The translations under genes were made by a program, and so were the position numbers. The notes beneath the pieces were generated by a model that was not told the origin of the DNA, did no database searches, and was given only the letters and a program-made list of their open reading frames with translations. Positions 22,192 through 35,900 of a DNA stretch of 64,000 nucleotides are shown here, piece by piece. This stretch comes from Lytechinus variegatus (taxonomy: Eukaryota; Echinodermata; Echinoidea; Temnopleuroida; Toxopneustidae), in assembly GCF_018143015.1 (NCBI RefSeq), contig NC_054746.1, positions 17,599,532 through 17,663,531 of the forward strand, read 5' to 3'. How positions within the stretch are numbered: position 1 is the first letter of the stretch; each line of letters opens with the position of its first letter.

Positions 22192-25100
22192 TCATGATAA
22201 AGTGAATTGTCAGGTATCGGTCAGTTTAAGGTCAGCTAGCCTTTATGGGACTTGGCACTTCACCGTATGGACATAAACCTTTTGTATTGTGTGTAACACT
22301 AATGAATTCATTCAATTTGGAATTCATTAATTTGTTAGATGTGTACTTTACTGGGCGTATTTGTGATAAGAATGCTGGGTGTTTCTCTGTTTGGGAAGCT
22401 GAAAAATGAATTCAGATCTTTGTCTTCGAATGTCTATATTGCATCAAATAAGCATCATCATCAGTTATAACCTGCAGAATTCATAAGCATGGAATAAGGG
22501 ATTGCATTATTTTGTATTTATTTAACAATGTCTCAGTAAAGATTGGAACATATTCGTCATTAATAGTAATTGTTATTCTGTTACCCATTGAATCATTAGA
22601 ATCTTAAATTATTCTCATAGTTGGGTTTAGTGATAATTAAACCTTGCTAGAACATCTCTTTGAAGTTGTCTTACTCAAAGAGTAAGAAAGCTGGTAACAA
22701 TTAAAAGCCCAAATTTATACATGTTTTCATGATACCACCTTGAAACTTTGTTTCATGTTATACCTCAAAACATACTTCTCATTCAGTGATAAGTGAATAT
22801 ATATTCTCCGATTCATAATTCATGAGGGTGGGTTATAATGATGTAAAATCATGATGATATATATAATGATGGGAAGTGTCCCATCTTTTATATTCTTGCA
22901 GGTTGTGTATTTGAGTACATTGGTGAGGTCTACTTGTTGTATTTCTATGAAATCTATAAATTCTATGCATTTCTCTCCTTTAATGCAAAGAGTATAAATA
23001 AGGGATTATGCCAAGGTATTTTTATTTATTTTGGGTATTTTTGTGGGGGAGGGGGCAAGATTATCAAAAAGTCACGTCATAATAAAATCACAAGGAGACA
23101 GTCCCCTCCCCTGTGTGATGTCTCCTCTGTGTGAGTATAATGTAGTGGATTACATTGGAATCTGTAGTATAAATCCGTCTGGAACTGGGACATTACCTTG
23201 TTATCCCATGTCTACATAACAGTAGAAATCAAAGAATCAGACTTTATAAAATCCTTTGTGACATTGTTTCACCGTATTTTCTTAACTCTGAATGTTGAAT
23301 TGGCCTGTCACATATTAATGGTCTGGCATCATGTGGAATTTGAAACCATTAAGATTTAAGACCTGATAGCAAATACTGTAAATCAACGGAATTAATTGTG
23401 TTTTATGACCAACAGAGGCTTGTTTCCCACAACCTGTATAATTCTTATAGACACACATAACTAATAACTGTGTATGCTTTACAGCACATGTCTATATGTA
23501 TTGTCCATGAGCTCCGGGGCTTTGTGCAGTGCAGCCAAAGTGGTTTCAAGCCCCCACTAAAATCCACTGGACCAACTAAATAAATACACAGTCAAATTTC
23601 TTGCTCAGTATTGTCCAACTTCTGTTTTGTTACATCCTTTTTTTTCAACAGAGTATTTACTGCTGGTTTCAGTTCATAGGTGAAATAAATTATAAGCCAA
23701 GATGAGCATGATAGGCATCTGTGTCATTCACTCAAAAAAGTTAAAAATAAGAATTCACTCTGACTTAACACCTTTACTACTAGACCTCAGGCAATTGATG
23801 ACAGAGCTTTGTGGTCTAAAGGCTTTAGATCTATACCTCCACTCTACAGAAATCCTATACCTCCACTTCACTTCTTTTTTTTTTTTATATATATCCCAGC
23901 TTGATAGGATTTTTACCAATTTGAAGATTCCTGGGCATATAATTGATACAGCCTGTTGTGTGGTATCTTTTCCATTACATTTTTGCTATGTTGTTATGGT
24001 ACAATGTTTCATCTGACGATTCTCTACATGTGGTATAATGCAAAGTGGTGTATCCTGATAAGACCATGGATCTGCTGTGTCAGACTTGTACACTATTCCA
24101 TAAAAGTTCATTAATTTTATGACCATCTCCAATGGAAGCTCATTTATACATTGCAAAATGCATTTCATTGGCACCTATAAATTGATTAGACTAATTTATT
24201 GATTTGATCTATGATATACTAATTAATAAATCTAATGTTATCACATATACTTTATATGGAGACAAGAAATAGTGTTATTCAATGAAACCAGCATGTATTG
24301 CCTATTTATTTACCGTTGTCTCTGTGCAAGTATTCATATTTGATCTTACTTTGTGATTGTTTGATTGGTGGGTTTTCATTTTCATCTTAACCCCTTCCCA
24401 ACTGGAACTGCTTCCTCTGTGTACTAATTCCTATGGGAATCAGGAGTCGGTAGAAAACAGTTGGGACTATTTTTTTTTTGGGGAGGTGTCTACTTTTTAT
24501 ACCTAGTATCCCCTCTGGATGATCACCAAATACTATTTTCTCCTCATTGGTGAAAACTGCTCCATGGTGACCATGCACTCCATGAAAGGTGCCCCTACCG
24601 CATCCTCTGAACTCATGTTCCAGTTCAGTGTCACTGAACTAAATGTATGAATATGAAATATAACAAGTCATTGATAGCATTTATATAATATCTTTATCCA
24701 TGAATGTATTGTGCAGTCCATCTGTATTGCATCATTTATTGTCATGTTTTGACAAATTAAAATTTATCAAAAGATGAGACTTTAATCACTGAATTTTGTT
24801 GCTTTGACATCTTTGGTGTTTTTTCTGATTGTTATGTACAGTATGATACACATTATGTCATAAATATGTAATGTGTGTATAAGTGATATTGTACAAACTA
24901 AAATTTCTGATCAAGTGGACATTCCAGAACCATTGTTCTCTGTACCTTTAGTCAAAATGTTTTCTCCTTTACTTTGGAATAATATTTTGACAGTTTTAAC
25001 ACAATAGCCGGCTTTGCACTGTAACAACTTTACAACTGCAGCTTTGAAAAAGTAATGCAACCCCCCCCCCCACAACAAAAAGTGACAAAAGAAAAATAAT

Positions 25101-25609
25101 GGTTTAGATTGGAATAGCTTTTTAAACAATGTTTTGAGCATAACACACATCAAATAACGTCATAAAAATGAATTTGATCTGCCAAGTCATGCATGAGTGA
25201 CCACACATTAGAAGCAAATATGTCACTATCCAAACAGTTCATAGAAAATGTACCATCTGAAAAGTAAATTTTAGCATTTCTTGCGAATTAAACTGAAGCA
25301 CAAAGTTGATGTGGACGGTAAAAGTCAACCACAGGCTTTTCAGATTGCACACGTCCTCATTCAAAATTACAGCATTGTTTGAACATTTCCTGAATATTAA
25401 AGCAAGAAATTTAGAAATACTTGTGCAGAAGTTACGTGGTAAAAAAACAGCAATCGCATATGCACGATTTATGAATATGTTAGAATTAGGTAAGATACAT
25501 ATATCTGAGAATGTATTGCTGTAATTTATGGCCTAGTTTGACCGAATTGGGTGATAATGGCTGAGAGGTAGAGGGCAGGGGAGGGGAAGGGGCCTGAATC
25601 AGACCCATG
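22192..25609. other. Intergenic, no gene seen
   Basis: This AT-rich stretch has only short open frames without recognisable domains or consistent splice borders. Low-complexity spots include GTGGGGGAGGGGGC near 23045 and a C-run near 25062. Part of it may belong to a long LRPPRC 3' UTR. Confidence 0.4.
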
Positions 25610-26398
25610 CAGTGGCATACCGTGGGTCACGGCACTGAGGGGGGGGGGGGGCTGCCAGCAAAAATTTTGAGTCATTTCGTGAGCGCGCTAAGTTGCCAGG
25701 TATACTGACCTAATAGATATATTTTAAGGACTGCTATTAAACGGATATGTATCTCACTGATCAAATAATGCGAGCGCTAGCTGAAAATTTTTGATATTCA
25801 GACCTGAGGAGGGGCATTCTAAGGCTTGTTTGCAGGAATTCACTAAGACCACCATACATATTTCACTAACCAAATGATGCAAGCGCGAGCTGAAAATTTT
25901 TGATATTCAGATTAGAAAGGGATATTTTTAAGGACTGATTTCAGGAGTTCATGAAGAGCAGACATATCTCACCAATCCACTAATGCGAACGTAAGCACGG
26001 ACAGGAAATGTTTTATATTAAGACCTTAAAATGGGGCAATCATAAAAAAGAGCAAATGTCACCTCATGAAACAATAACTCGAAGTGCGAGGAAATATATT
26101 TGGTGTGTATTGACTTGAAAACGGGAGGTTTTAATACAACAGGATTATATATCTCAGACAATGCGAGCACCAGGAACAATGAAGACATAGGCCCTGAGCA
26201 AATTGTTTCATAAAGTTATGAAAAAAAATGTTTCTTATGTAATATAACATAACATGATTTAAAAATATAATATAACAATGAACAATAATTTCTTTTTTTC
26301 CCACTACGTTTCTATTCCCTTCTTCTTTTTCTCATTTTCCCCGGGTTTTTTTGCCATCGGATGGGGGGGGCATGTGCCCCCATGCCCCCATCCCCAGT
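25610..26398. mobile_element. hAT-like repeat with internal GCGAGCTGAAAATTTT units
   Basis: It begins CAGTGGCATACCGTGGGTCAC and ends near GCCATCGGATGGGGGG with C-rich sequence. Inside, degenerate units of roughly 120-130 bp repeat: ATCTCACTGATCAAATAATGCGAGCGC, then AGCTGAAAATTTTTGATATTCAGACC, then AAGGACTG. A second, longer copy lies at 54636-55750. No transposase remains. Confidence 0.65.
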
Positions 26399-26816
26399 AG
26401 TTAAACCACTTGACCCGTCAAATATCAAATTTGACGAACCCCTTCAGTATTTTGAATAGATTAATGTATCTATTTTGATCCACAAACCTTTTTCTTACAC
26501 CAAGTAGAGAGTATGGTAAATAAATGAAACAATGCTTGACGTTGATAAATGAGCTCTTCAGTTATGTTTACCATGCCTACTACATAAGACAAAGTTTGAT
26601 GAACCGTAATAGATACATAAATATATTACAAATACTCTAGATAAGGAGATAATGCGTGTCACTTATGCACTTCACCTCAATATCATAAATATATGTTCTA
26701 CTTCATTTATCATTTCTCAGTTCCAAGTAGCAATGTTCAGAGTCTTCGTTGGAGTTCATAGATAGGCCTAGCTACAACTATGAGAGAGATATCATTTGTA
26801 CACAAATACAAATTAA

Positions 26817-27371
26817 AGGTCAAGTCAATCGGCCAAGAAAAATATCGATTTGAATAAATAAAGAAAAATCAGACAAGCATAACGCTAAAAAAATCATTCT
26901 AATTGGATGTTATATGACATGTTGAAGTTTCGCTTATTTTTCGCAAAACAGTGCAAATATGCACAACTCAGTGATATGCAAATTAGAGAGTCGATGATGT
27001 CCCTCATTCGCTATTTCTTTGATTTTTATTATTTGAATTATACAATGTTTCAATTTTTGCAGACATAATATGACAATAAGGACTAACTTGACTAAACTAT
27101 GAAATATTATACACAGGTAATTCCACATGTTCAGGGAGAAACAGAACTTTGTTTCACAGGACAATGAGGAGAAAATTAGAATATTTCATATAATAAAATA
27201 CAAAAGAAATAGTGATTGAGAGAGGGATGTCATCAGTCCCCTCATTTGCATACCGACCAGGATGTACTGTTTTGTGAAAAATAAGCCTGAGCGAAACTGA
27301 GCAGTGTTATGCTTGTTGGATTTTTCTCTTTTTTTATTCGAATCAACTCTCTGCTGGGGTGTACTTGTCCT
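26817..27371. mobile_element. 555-bp TTAA-type MITE
   Basis: It is flanked by TTAA at 26813-26816 and 27372-27375. The ends are AGGTCAAGTC and, inverted, AGGACAAGTACACC. Subterminal inverted blocks include GAAAAATC-GACAAGCATAACG near 26870 and its mirror GTTATGCTTGTTGGATTTTTC near 27310. The size and termini suggest mobilisation by a TTAA-targeting transposase (piggyBac or Kolobok type). A fragment of the same family lies at 8391-8640, and another copy seems to begin at 63974. Confidence 0.75.
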
Positions 27372-27969
27372 TTAATGACAAACGTTTCCCAAATAAAGAG
27401 TATTTTTCATTTGTGTTCATCACACTCATGTTGATCATCCATGCATCAATCAAATTTTCAACATCAAATTACTGCTAGTAAGACACTCTCCGGAAACGTT
27501 GATTTTTATTCTTTCGTAATTATTTACAAATGAATGTTTTTTAAATTTTATTTACATTTTTCATATTAGGTCGATTATCATATATTACCAATAGTTGAAT
27601 TACATACACTTTTTAAGAAGAAAAGAAGAAAAAACAATCATTTGTTTGATATATATGAAAGGATCAAAATCAAGGTTTTCGGCAAGTACCATGAATTGAT
27701 GTGCGTTGCTCTCACAGTTATAAATGTATTTGTGAAATGAAACCGTCAATGATTTTTACCCCCAACCCTGTTCATATTTTTAATTTCTGCACATCCCCCA
27801 ACATGACTACATGACTTATCTAATAACACTTTAATTAGACATTGACAATGGTCATTGTGATATCATAAGAAAAATCTGATCACTTCCTTTAAAGGGGAAG
27901 TTCACCCGGACAAAAAGTTTACTGTAAAAATAGCAGAAAGGGAAACATCAACCCCTTTCTCCTAAAATA

Positions 27970-30412
27970 ACTGAATGTCGTTCTTTCAAGTACTTTGACA
28001 GTGAGAAATTTAAAGATGATGTAAGGAAAGTTGATTGGCATGAGTTTTATTCCTGTGGGACTGATGTTGAAAAATTGTGGCACTCCTTTAAAAACGCACT
28101 CCTAGACATTTGTGACTGGCATGCGCCCGTGATATCAGTGCGGCAAAAACAAAGAGGGGTACCTTGGATAAATGATGATTATTTGGTGTTAGCACGCGAA
28201 AGGGATTATTATCGAAAGCAATTTAGAAAAACAAGATTAATTCATTGGTGGAATAAATTCCAGTCTTCCCGTAACAGAGCTAATAACTTGATTAAAAATT
28301 TGAAAAAGAAGTATTATCAGGACAAATTTAAGGACTGTGAAATGGACATAAAAAGAACTGGAAAATTTTGTCGAAGCTTCTACCTAAGAAAAATAAAACC
28401 ACGAGTCATGATGTTAAGTTAACAATTGATGATGATCAAATACCTAACAATGAAATAGCTCACGTTCTAAACAAAGCCTTTAATGAAGTCGGCTCAAGGT
28501 TGCAAGCCCCTTCGAATAATTTCTCGAAAGATTTATTAAACAATTTACAAACTCTTTTTATTCCAGATTGTGAATTTAAATTTTGTGCAATCAAAAAGGA
28601 GTATGTTTTGAAAGAGCTATTACATATTGATTGTTCGAAAGCGGTCGGAGTAGATGGTATTTACCCTAAGTTTCTTAAGCTGGCAGCAGAGAGTATAGCT
28701 GGACCTTTAACCCATTTATTTAATGCAACTTTACAAACTAGTGTTATTCCAGAAGATTTTAAGACAGCAAGAATTACTCCTGTACATAAGGGAGGATCTT
28801 TTGATATTGACAATTATAGACCAATTTCTGTGCTTCCAATCCTGTCCAAAATACTAGAGAGAGCAGTACATGATCAATTGTATAAGTACTTAAATGTAAA
28901 TGATCTACTTGCAAATTGTCAGTCTGGCTTCAGACCGTCTTATTCCACTGCCACTTGTCTAACTGAGATTACAGACTTTTTGTATGATAAAATGGACCGA
29001 AAACATGTTACTGGTGGTATTTTCTTGGACCTACGCAAAGCTTTTGATGTTATTCCTCACAATTTTATACTTGCAAAACTTAAGTACTATGGTATTACTG
29101 GCAATGAATACAACTGGATGGAATCGTATTTAACAGACAGAAGGCAATTTGTAATGATTAACAATTGTCGCAGTGAATTTTTAAAGATAAAATCAGGTGT
29201 TCCACAAGGATCTATATTGGGTCCATTGATATTCTGTATTTTTATTAATGACATGTGTAATTTGAAATTGCATGTACATTCTAAAATGTCTCTTTATGCT
29301 GATGATACCGCCATTTTTAATCACGGTGAATCAATTAAGGAGGTACAAAAGTATTTGCAAGATGATTTTGATTCAATATGTAAATGGTTAGACTTAAATA
29401 ATATGCATTTACACCCGCAAAAAACAAAAGCTATGGTATTTGGTCAAAAGAAAAAGTTGAGGGGTGCTCATTTGCCAGTGAAATTCAGGAATATACAATT
29501 AGAAAATGTAAAAAAGATTAAATACTTAGGTGTCATGCTCGATCCGGGCTTGACTTGGTGTGAACATATTACTAATATCGTTTGTAAAATATCTCGAGCA
29601 ATAGGTTGTATAAGGCGGATTAAGCATTTACTGTCCTTTGATATCATGAAGAAGCTGTACTTTTCTATGATTTTACCTTACATTGATTACTGTATTACAT
29701 CTTGGGGAAGCAGTGCAAAAATACATTTAGATAAGATACAAAAACTTCAAAATAAATATGCCAGGATGCTTTTGAAAAAAGATTATAATACATCACAAAT
29801 ATCTCTGTTGCAGTCACTGAAGTGGCAATCAGTAGATCAGCGTATAAAATATCAGTATTGTGTTTTTGTATATAAAATAATGAACAATTTAGTTCCAAAT
29901 TATTTAAAACCTTTAGTATGTAAACGGCCCGTGAAATACAGGACACGGTTTTCTTTGCGATGCCCCCCTCAGCTTCCCAAAGCTAGAACTGAATATAAAA
30001 GAAAATCTTTCGCATATTTCGGACCCATATTATTTAATGCATTTCCTTCAAATTTACAAGCCTGTACGTGTACCTCCTTGTTAGTTTTTAAAAAATTATG
30101 CAATGCCTTTCATACGAATTGATGAAGAGCGAAATAATATTCCATTGATTTACAATGCTATGTACTTGTATGTTTACTTTAGATTGTCACTTTCCACTCT
30201 AAATTTTTTTTGATGTTAATTGTTTCTGATGTTAAATAGTTTGTATTTTTGACGTTGAATGTTTTTTGATGATATATTTTATAGTTATCTTGACATGTAT
30301 TTTAAACTGCAGGGCGCCTTTGTAAAGCAGTTTTAAGAACTGAACAGGCCTAACCTGCAGTATAAAATAAATAAAACAAAATAAATAAATAAATAAATAT
30401 AAATAAATAAAC
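27970..30412 (+). mobile_element. 5'-truncated CR1/L2-like LINE
   Basis: The copy starts in the linker between endonuclease and reverse transcriptase (readable from about 27985: FDSEKFKDDVRKVDWHEFY), keeps the whole reverse transcriptase and ends in a TAAA/AATA-type tail at 30366-30412. The apurinic-type endonuclease and any first ORF are missing, as is usual for reverse-transcription truncation. The clade within the Jockey/CR1 group is not certain. It was inserted into the MITE at 27893-30847. Confidence 0.85.
28075..30122 (+). pseudogene. LINE reverse transcriptase ORF (frameshifted start)
   Basis: A 584-codon open frame at 28368-30122 holds the reverse transcriptase: YRPISVLP, QSGFRPSYSTA, FLDLRKAFD (first catalytic Asp), GVPQGSILGP, and YADDT (catalytic Asp pair, near 29297-29311), then the thumb with YLGVMLDPGLTW and a C-terminal PYIDYC region. 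The upstream linker is read in another frame (28075-28422); the two overlap, and one frameshift near 28355-28370 separates WHSF...RTGKF from SKLLPKKNKTTSHDV. Apart from this the ORF is free of stops, so the insertion is fairly recent. It lacks the endonuclease and cannot be autonomous. Confidence 0.85.
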
Positions 30413-30851
30413 AATAAGAATTATTGTGCCGAAGCTTTAAGATGAATCCATCAGAGAATTACAAAGTTATTGGAATTTTAATTATGTGATTTGTGACGCC
30501 ATATGCGATCAGCATTCCTACATAGCGAATGGTAAATATCAAAGAAATTTCATTTTCTCTCAAATTGGAAGTGTTTTTTTTTTACTGTAACTTTTGTATA
30601 TCAATAGACAAATCATTTCACACCCGATCACGAAAAGAAAACAAAAATAAGTCATCAGGAACCATTAAAAAAAAAAAGAAATTCATGCATTTTATATTAC
30701 ATAACGTACATGGGGCACCTGCTTGTTTATGACGTCACAAATCCAAAGCTTAAAATTCTAATAGCTTTCTTAATCTTTTACAAATATTTTAAATAATTTT
30801 TTTTTTCTATTTTTACAACAAATTTTTCTTTAGGGTGAACTTCCCCTTTAA

Positions 30852-31399
30852 AGGGTGCTCCGGGCTGAGAATATTTACAAATAGAGTAAATTCATAGAGC
30901 AAAATGCTAAAAAATCATCAAAATCGGATAACAAATGACGAAGTTATTGATTTGTTTAAGTTTAGCAATATTTTGTGAAAACAGTTATATGCACGTCGTC
31001 ATGAATACTCATTAGGTGGGCTGATGATGTCACATCCTCACATTCCTTTTTCTTATGAAATCATAATTGTTTCATTTTTCATACATGTGTAAATGATGTG
31101 TTTCCCTTATGATAAACTAAGTTGCAGCAATAAATAACTAATGAACTTAGTCAGTTGTCAATCCAATTGTTTAGTTTTTGGTTGAAAAATTGGTAATTAA
31201 CCTAATTTCATATAAAGAACAAGTGGGGATATGACATCATCAGCCCACCGAATGAATATTAACAAAGACATGCCTAGAACTGGTTCACCGGAATAAAGAA
31301 AATCTTTAAAAGTCAATAACTTCGTTATTTTTCAGCATTTTGCTCTGTGAATTTTACTCTATTTATCAAAATATAAATATCTTCAGCCTTGGGTATCCC
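30852..31399. mobile_element. 548-bp foldback TTAA-type MITE
   Basis: The left end AGGGTGCTCCGGGCTGA and right end, inverted, GGGATACCCAAGGCTGA, sit between TTAA copies at 30848-30851 and 31400-31403. Inverted blocks run deep into the element: AAATAGAGTAAATTCATAGAGCAAAATGCT pairs with its mirror near 31330-31370, and TAGGTGGGCTGATGATGTCA near 31013 pairs with TGACATCATCAGCCCACC near 31230. The transcript could fold into a long hairpin. A second copy is at 56524. Confidence 0.8.
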
Positions 31400-31403
31400 T
31401 TAA

Positions 31404-32958
31404 TTTGAGTTCATTAAACTATATCACGAATGAGTTTATCAAAATCACATTGGGGGAGTAATGGGGGTGGGGCGAGATTACGATAAGCGTATACTTCGTA
31501 AATCCTGATGTCGACATATTTCTCATATTTCCAAATGTAAATGAACCCAAAAGAGAAATGATGTTTCTTATCCTAGAAAGAGATCCCGGGAAAGAGATAG
31601 ACGATAGAACTATTAAATTATCATAGAATTCATGATTATTATCCTTGAAACCAATAGGTAACCCTTTGGTTCGCTATACTTCATATGCACTGATAAAGTG
31701 ATGAGCAAGCATCTTAATACGCAACGTTTCCTAAAATAAAACGCTAATAGGGTCGAATCAATTTGTTTACCAAGAGAATTAACTTCTATAAAAGTAGACA
31801 CCAGAGTAGTCATGAATATTTTGGAGGTGTTTTGGCGCGAGCGTGTTGATTTATGAATAAGAATATGTGCATTTTTTGCGTATTTTTTTGTCAACGGTAG
31901 GAGTTGAAAATGAGAAAAGTTTTAGTCAGATCTCTGCATTTTACTTTTGATAATGATAACACTCCTATTCAACATAATCAAGTTGTACGTAATTTTGTTT
32001 TGGAAAGAACCGAGTATTATGTTTATGATGCCCATACTCATTTTTTTAAAATAAAATGTATACGTTACAAGAAGTGGGAGTATTTATATGGGTGGTGGTG
32101 ATGGAGGGGAAGAAGAGGGGGAGGGGATGAGAAGGTTGTTAGAAGGGGAAAAGGGTAGGGCAGAAGCTAGGAGCCAGCAGGGTAAGAATAAGGACAGCGT
32201 AGCAAAAACAAGAAGTAGAAGATAGAGGAGGCAAATTTCAGGTGACCAGAAGATTAATATCCCTCAGCATAATGGCCTCTTCAAGTTCAACGAATTAAAG
32301 TTCATGACGATTTCTCATCTTTCCGTATAGCCGTCTCGAAGAGGAACGATTTTGAATGCTTTTTTGTGACACATTAAATGACTTGTGTATATACTGTAGG
32401 TCTATAGCACACCAAGGAATCCCCGAGTGCCAAAAAAAATGAAGAGGGAATTAAATATCAAAGGTCATGCATACTCTGCGAGGGACTTATACATACTAGG
32501 TAAACGTGTTTTGCAAATACGTCATGATCAAAACCAAAGTTTGGTACAATGCATATGACAAACATGTGACTGAATGTTTATGTGCACTATAGTGTCCTTG
32601 CATTATGTATTTTATGTGATAATGCCAATGGGGCAACCCCCCCAACGCCCCACCACCATTACATCCATTGAATATGTACAAAATAACACACAAATATACT
32701 CTGGAAAACGAAAAATATAGGCATTCATGTGAAGCCATATGGCAATCAAGTTTCTTTATTAATAAGCAACGTTTGCGATTGGTCGATCCCCACCCCCACA
32801 TACACTATTGCTTTATACGCCATTATTAGATTTTGGAGCACCGGTCTTTAAGTCAAACATTGTTTGGAAGGAAGATGTCACTTCAGCATTGGCGATAAAT
32901 GCGGAATAACTGTTTTCTGAACTTCACAGACAAACAAGAATTGTTGTTAGGAGCTAAC
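31404..32958. other. Intergenic, no gene seen
   Basis: No coding exons, RNA genes or clear repeats were recognised. There is a purine-rich stretch (GGGAAGAAGAGGGGGAGG) near 32105-32160. The right part is the upstream region of the transaminase gene. Confidence 0.4.
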
Positions 32959-32988
32959 TATATATATATATACATATTAACTGTTAAA
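32959..32988 (+). promoter_or_regulatory. TATA-like (TA)n tract just before the transaminase start
   Basis: CTATATATATATATAC ends about 17 bp before the ATG at 32989. It could serve as a TATA box only if transcription began at or inside the first codons, or if translation began downstream; otherwise it is merely a dinucleotide run in the 5' UTR. The evidence is weak. Confidence 0.2.
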
Positions 32989-35900
32989 ATGGAGAATGGG
33001 TTTCATGATACTTCAACTGGAAAGACAGGTAAGTGAGACATTAAACCTTGGATTTTCGCAAAAGATTTGTTGTAGGTTTTCAGTAATGTTTTTAAAGTTT
33101 TGTGGTTAGATATTAGAGTATGATTATCAGTTTAATAAAAGTAATATTTTTGAAAAGTATGGGTTTTTTTTCAGGATTTTTGTTTAATGAAAGGTGTCAT
33201 CACTAGGGGCTTCATAAATGGGGGAGGGGGCTTGAAAGCTCCATACCTCTATCTCTTTCTATATATCTGACTGTCTCTTCATCTCTCTCTCCCTCTCTCT
33301 TGTTAATTTACTTGAGGAAAGAGAGAATGGAAATGGCGGGAAGCTTATGGAAATGGAAAAATGATAGGGAAAGATCAAGATGTCAGATGGGTGCAATAAG
33401 AGGCATGTAGTGTGTAATGGCCGACATGGAAGAAAAGGTTGGGGATAGTGGAAAGAAAATATTTAGAGGGAAATGAAAATATAATTCGCAGGCAAAGTAT
33501 TTTTTATTTTATGATGAAAGCTGGTCAGATCGGCGTGCGAACACTCACTCCTAAAGACGGACAGTAACCTGGCCGAAACGTCGAGTCTCTCTACTGCTTC
33601 TACTCCTCATCTCTACTCGCCGACTCAAGCCAGCTCTCCTACTCAAGCTGTTCTCAACTCATAAATTTTCTTCTGGTTTACAGTCCTTTTCAGGACTACT
33701 GTCAAGAAACTTTCCTTCTTCTATCCACTGTTTCTATAACACTCCACATGGTGTACCGTAAACCACTTCAGCGATTGTGGATCGTACATGCCACCATGCA
33801 AACCTTCAAACAACATCCTACTTGACGTCAGTATGAACTTACCCTTTAAATCATATTTATTAATCTAATCTTCTTTTATGTGCCCCATTTTGCCTTATAA
33901 ATCAGAATGCAGTCAGAGCAAGAAGTTATTTACTCCAGGCCCTCTAAGTGTCAGCCTCACGACTAAAGAAGCCATGCTTCAAGATCTAGGCTCCAGAGAC
34001 CAGACATTTATTAACATCATCCAATCAGTTCGAGAAAGTTTACTTCAAATTGCTGGTATGAAATGTGGCCAATATTGTGTGGTATAAAAAAAGGGGGGGG
34101 GGCATGAATGCCGTGGGGAGGGTGGAGCCGATGTGAGTCTTATTATAAAGAGGGGCAGCGTTACCGAGGAAGGGACGGGGGGGCAACAGTGAATGATTGA
34201 TTGATTGTATTTGGCAAGTCACCACAACATATACAGTAGCAATAAAAACAACAGGCTTGCACAGGATGACCCATGAAAGCTCTAAAGCTTATACTTCCAG
34301 AGGATTATGATTAAATGTTGGACATTTTATCTGTCGGCAGTGTAATATAATACATGGGACATGATTGACTGGCATCATTTTTTTTATCATGAATCAATAG
34401 CATGACCTAAAATCAAGAGGCAACGCAAATATTATTCCATTTATTTCATCGAATATGATTGTTTTTCATTTTCGTTTCTATTGCGTTCTAGGAGTTTCAA
34501 AAGAAACCTATACTTGCGTTCTCATGCAAGGAAGTGGTACTTTCAGCGTAGAGGCCGCTCTTACATCTAGTATTCCTCGAGAAAACCCTCGAGTAAGTAA
34601 ATTTTCCAATTGTCTTTCCAAATAGAGAAGTTTCATGAGCTTTAGTTCGTTATAGCGAAGTTTCATTAGCTTTAAGTCGTTGTAGAGAAGTTTCGTTAGC
34701 TTTAATTCGTTACAGAGAAGATAAGCTTTAATTTGTTTTAGAGAAGTTTCATTTGCTTAAATGCGTTTCACAGACGTTTTATTAAATCTAATTAGATGTA
34801 GAGAAATTTCACTAGCTTTTAATAGCGAAGTTCATTAGCTTTAAGAGATATTTCAAGAAGAACTCAAAGCGACTGAGGTAAAATGATGTTTCCAAAAATA
34901 GAATTTTAGTATGAATATATATATATAAACATAACAAAAAAGTAAATTCCCGCATAGTATTTCACTTAAATAACTCGGTATGAGTATTTTGACACGTATA
35001 ATGACTCAATCCGGTGAAAAAAATAAATAAATAAAAGGATAATGATTTCTTTAACTCTTGCGTGCACAACTAAAGGTAACAATTTGCACTTTTTTAATTC
35101 GCAGGGAACATTTTACCATAAAGAGTGATTACAAAAAACAATATTTTTCATACTCAACAAAGCCTTTGTTTGCCTTTCTTTGTCATTCTCGTCATTATCA
35201 TCAAGGTTTTGTTACTAGTGAATGGCGCGTACGGTATGCGCATGGCGAAGGCAGTCAAAGTTATCGGGATTCCCGAGACTGGTTTGGAAGTGATGACTTT
35301 TCCCGAGGATGAGAAAGTAGATCCGGCCCGGGTAGAGGAGAGATTAAAGGATGATAGAGGATGGACGAACGTTGGAATCGTTCATAGCGAAACAACATCA
35401 GGTGTCATCAATCCTATCAATGATGTAGGCAAGGTCGTGAAAAAGTATTGCCCAGGTATGATGGTTCAATTATCCAACTCTTTATTAGCTCATTAAGTTG
35501 ATATAATAACAAGTTTTCGTTACATCTATACGTTTTAAGGTTTGAATTTCAAAACTTCTTTCGGCACGTCATAATAGTTGTAAGAGAGAGTGCGAGAAAA
35601 TGAGCTACTTATTGTACAATTTGGTTCCTCATATACCTCCAATAGATAGTCATACTTCATTATGTTCCATACCATATAATTAATTTAATTCAAATTACAT
35701 TATCTATTTTCCTCTAATCACCTATATGAAGATATTAATTTCATTTGATTTGTCAATCAGAATGACTATTGAATTCTAATTTTATAGATAATTTACTTAC
35801 TGATTCATTTATTTATTTTTTACCAAATCCCCAATACCTTGCAATAAAGATGCATCTTACATCGTCGATGCCATGAGCAGTTTCGGGGCGATTCCTATCG

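Larger units (their letters stand above)
27893..30847. mobile_element. TTAA-type MITE split by a LINE
   Basis: The left tip AGGGGAAGTTCACCC (27893-27907) and right tip GGGTGAACTTCCCCT (30833-30847) are perfect 15-bp inverted repeats, with TTAA on each side (27889-27892 and 30848-30851). Subterminal GTAAAAATAG is also mirrored. The MITE itself is only about 65 bp on the left and about 435 bp on the right; the rest is a LINE inserted later (27970-30412). The right TTAA is shared with the next MITE. Confidence 0.8.

Noticed and set aside
35058-35312. 84-codon plus frame overlapping transaminase exon 4
   Set aside because: Wrong frame; the overlapping frame encodes the conserved NGAYG segment with proper splice borders.
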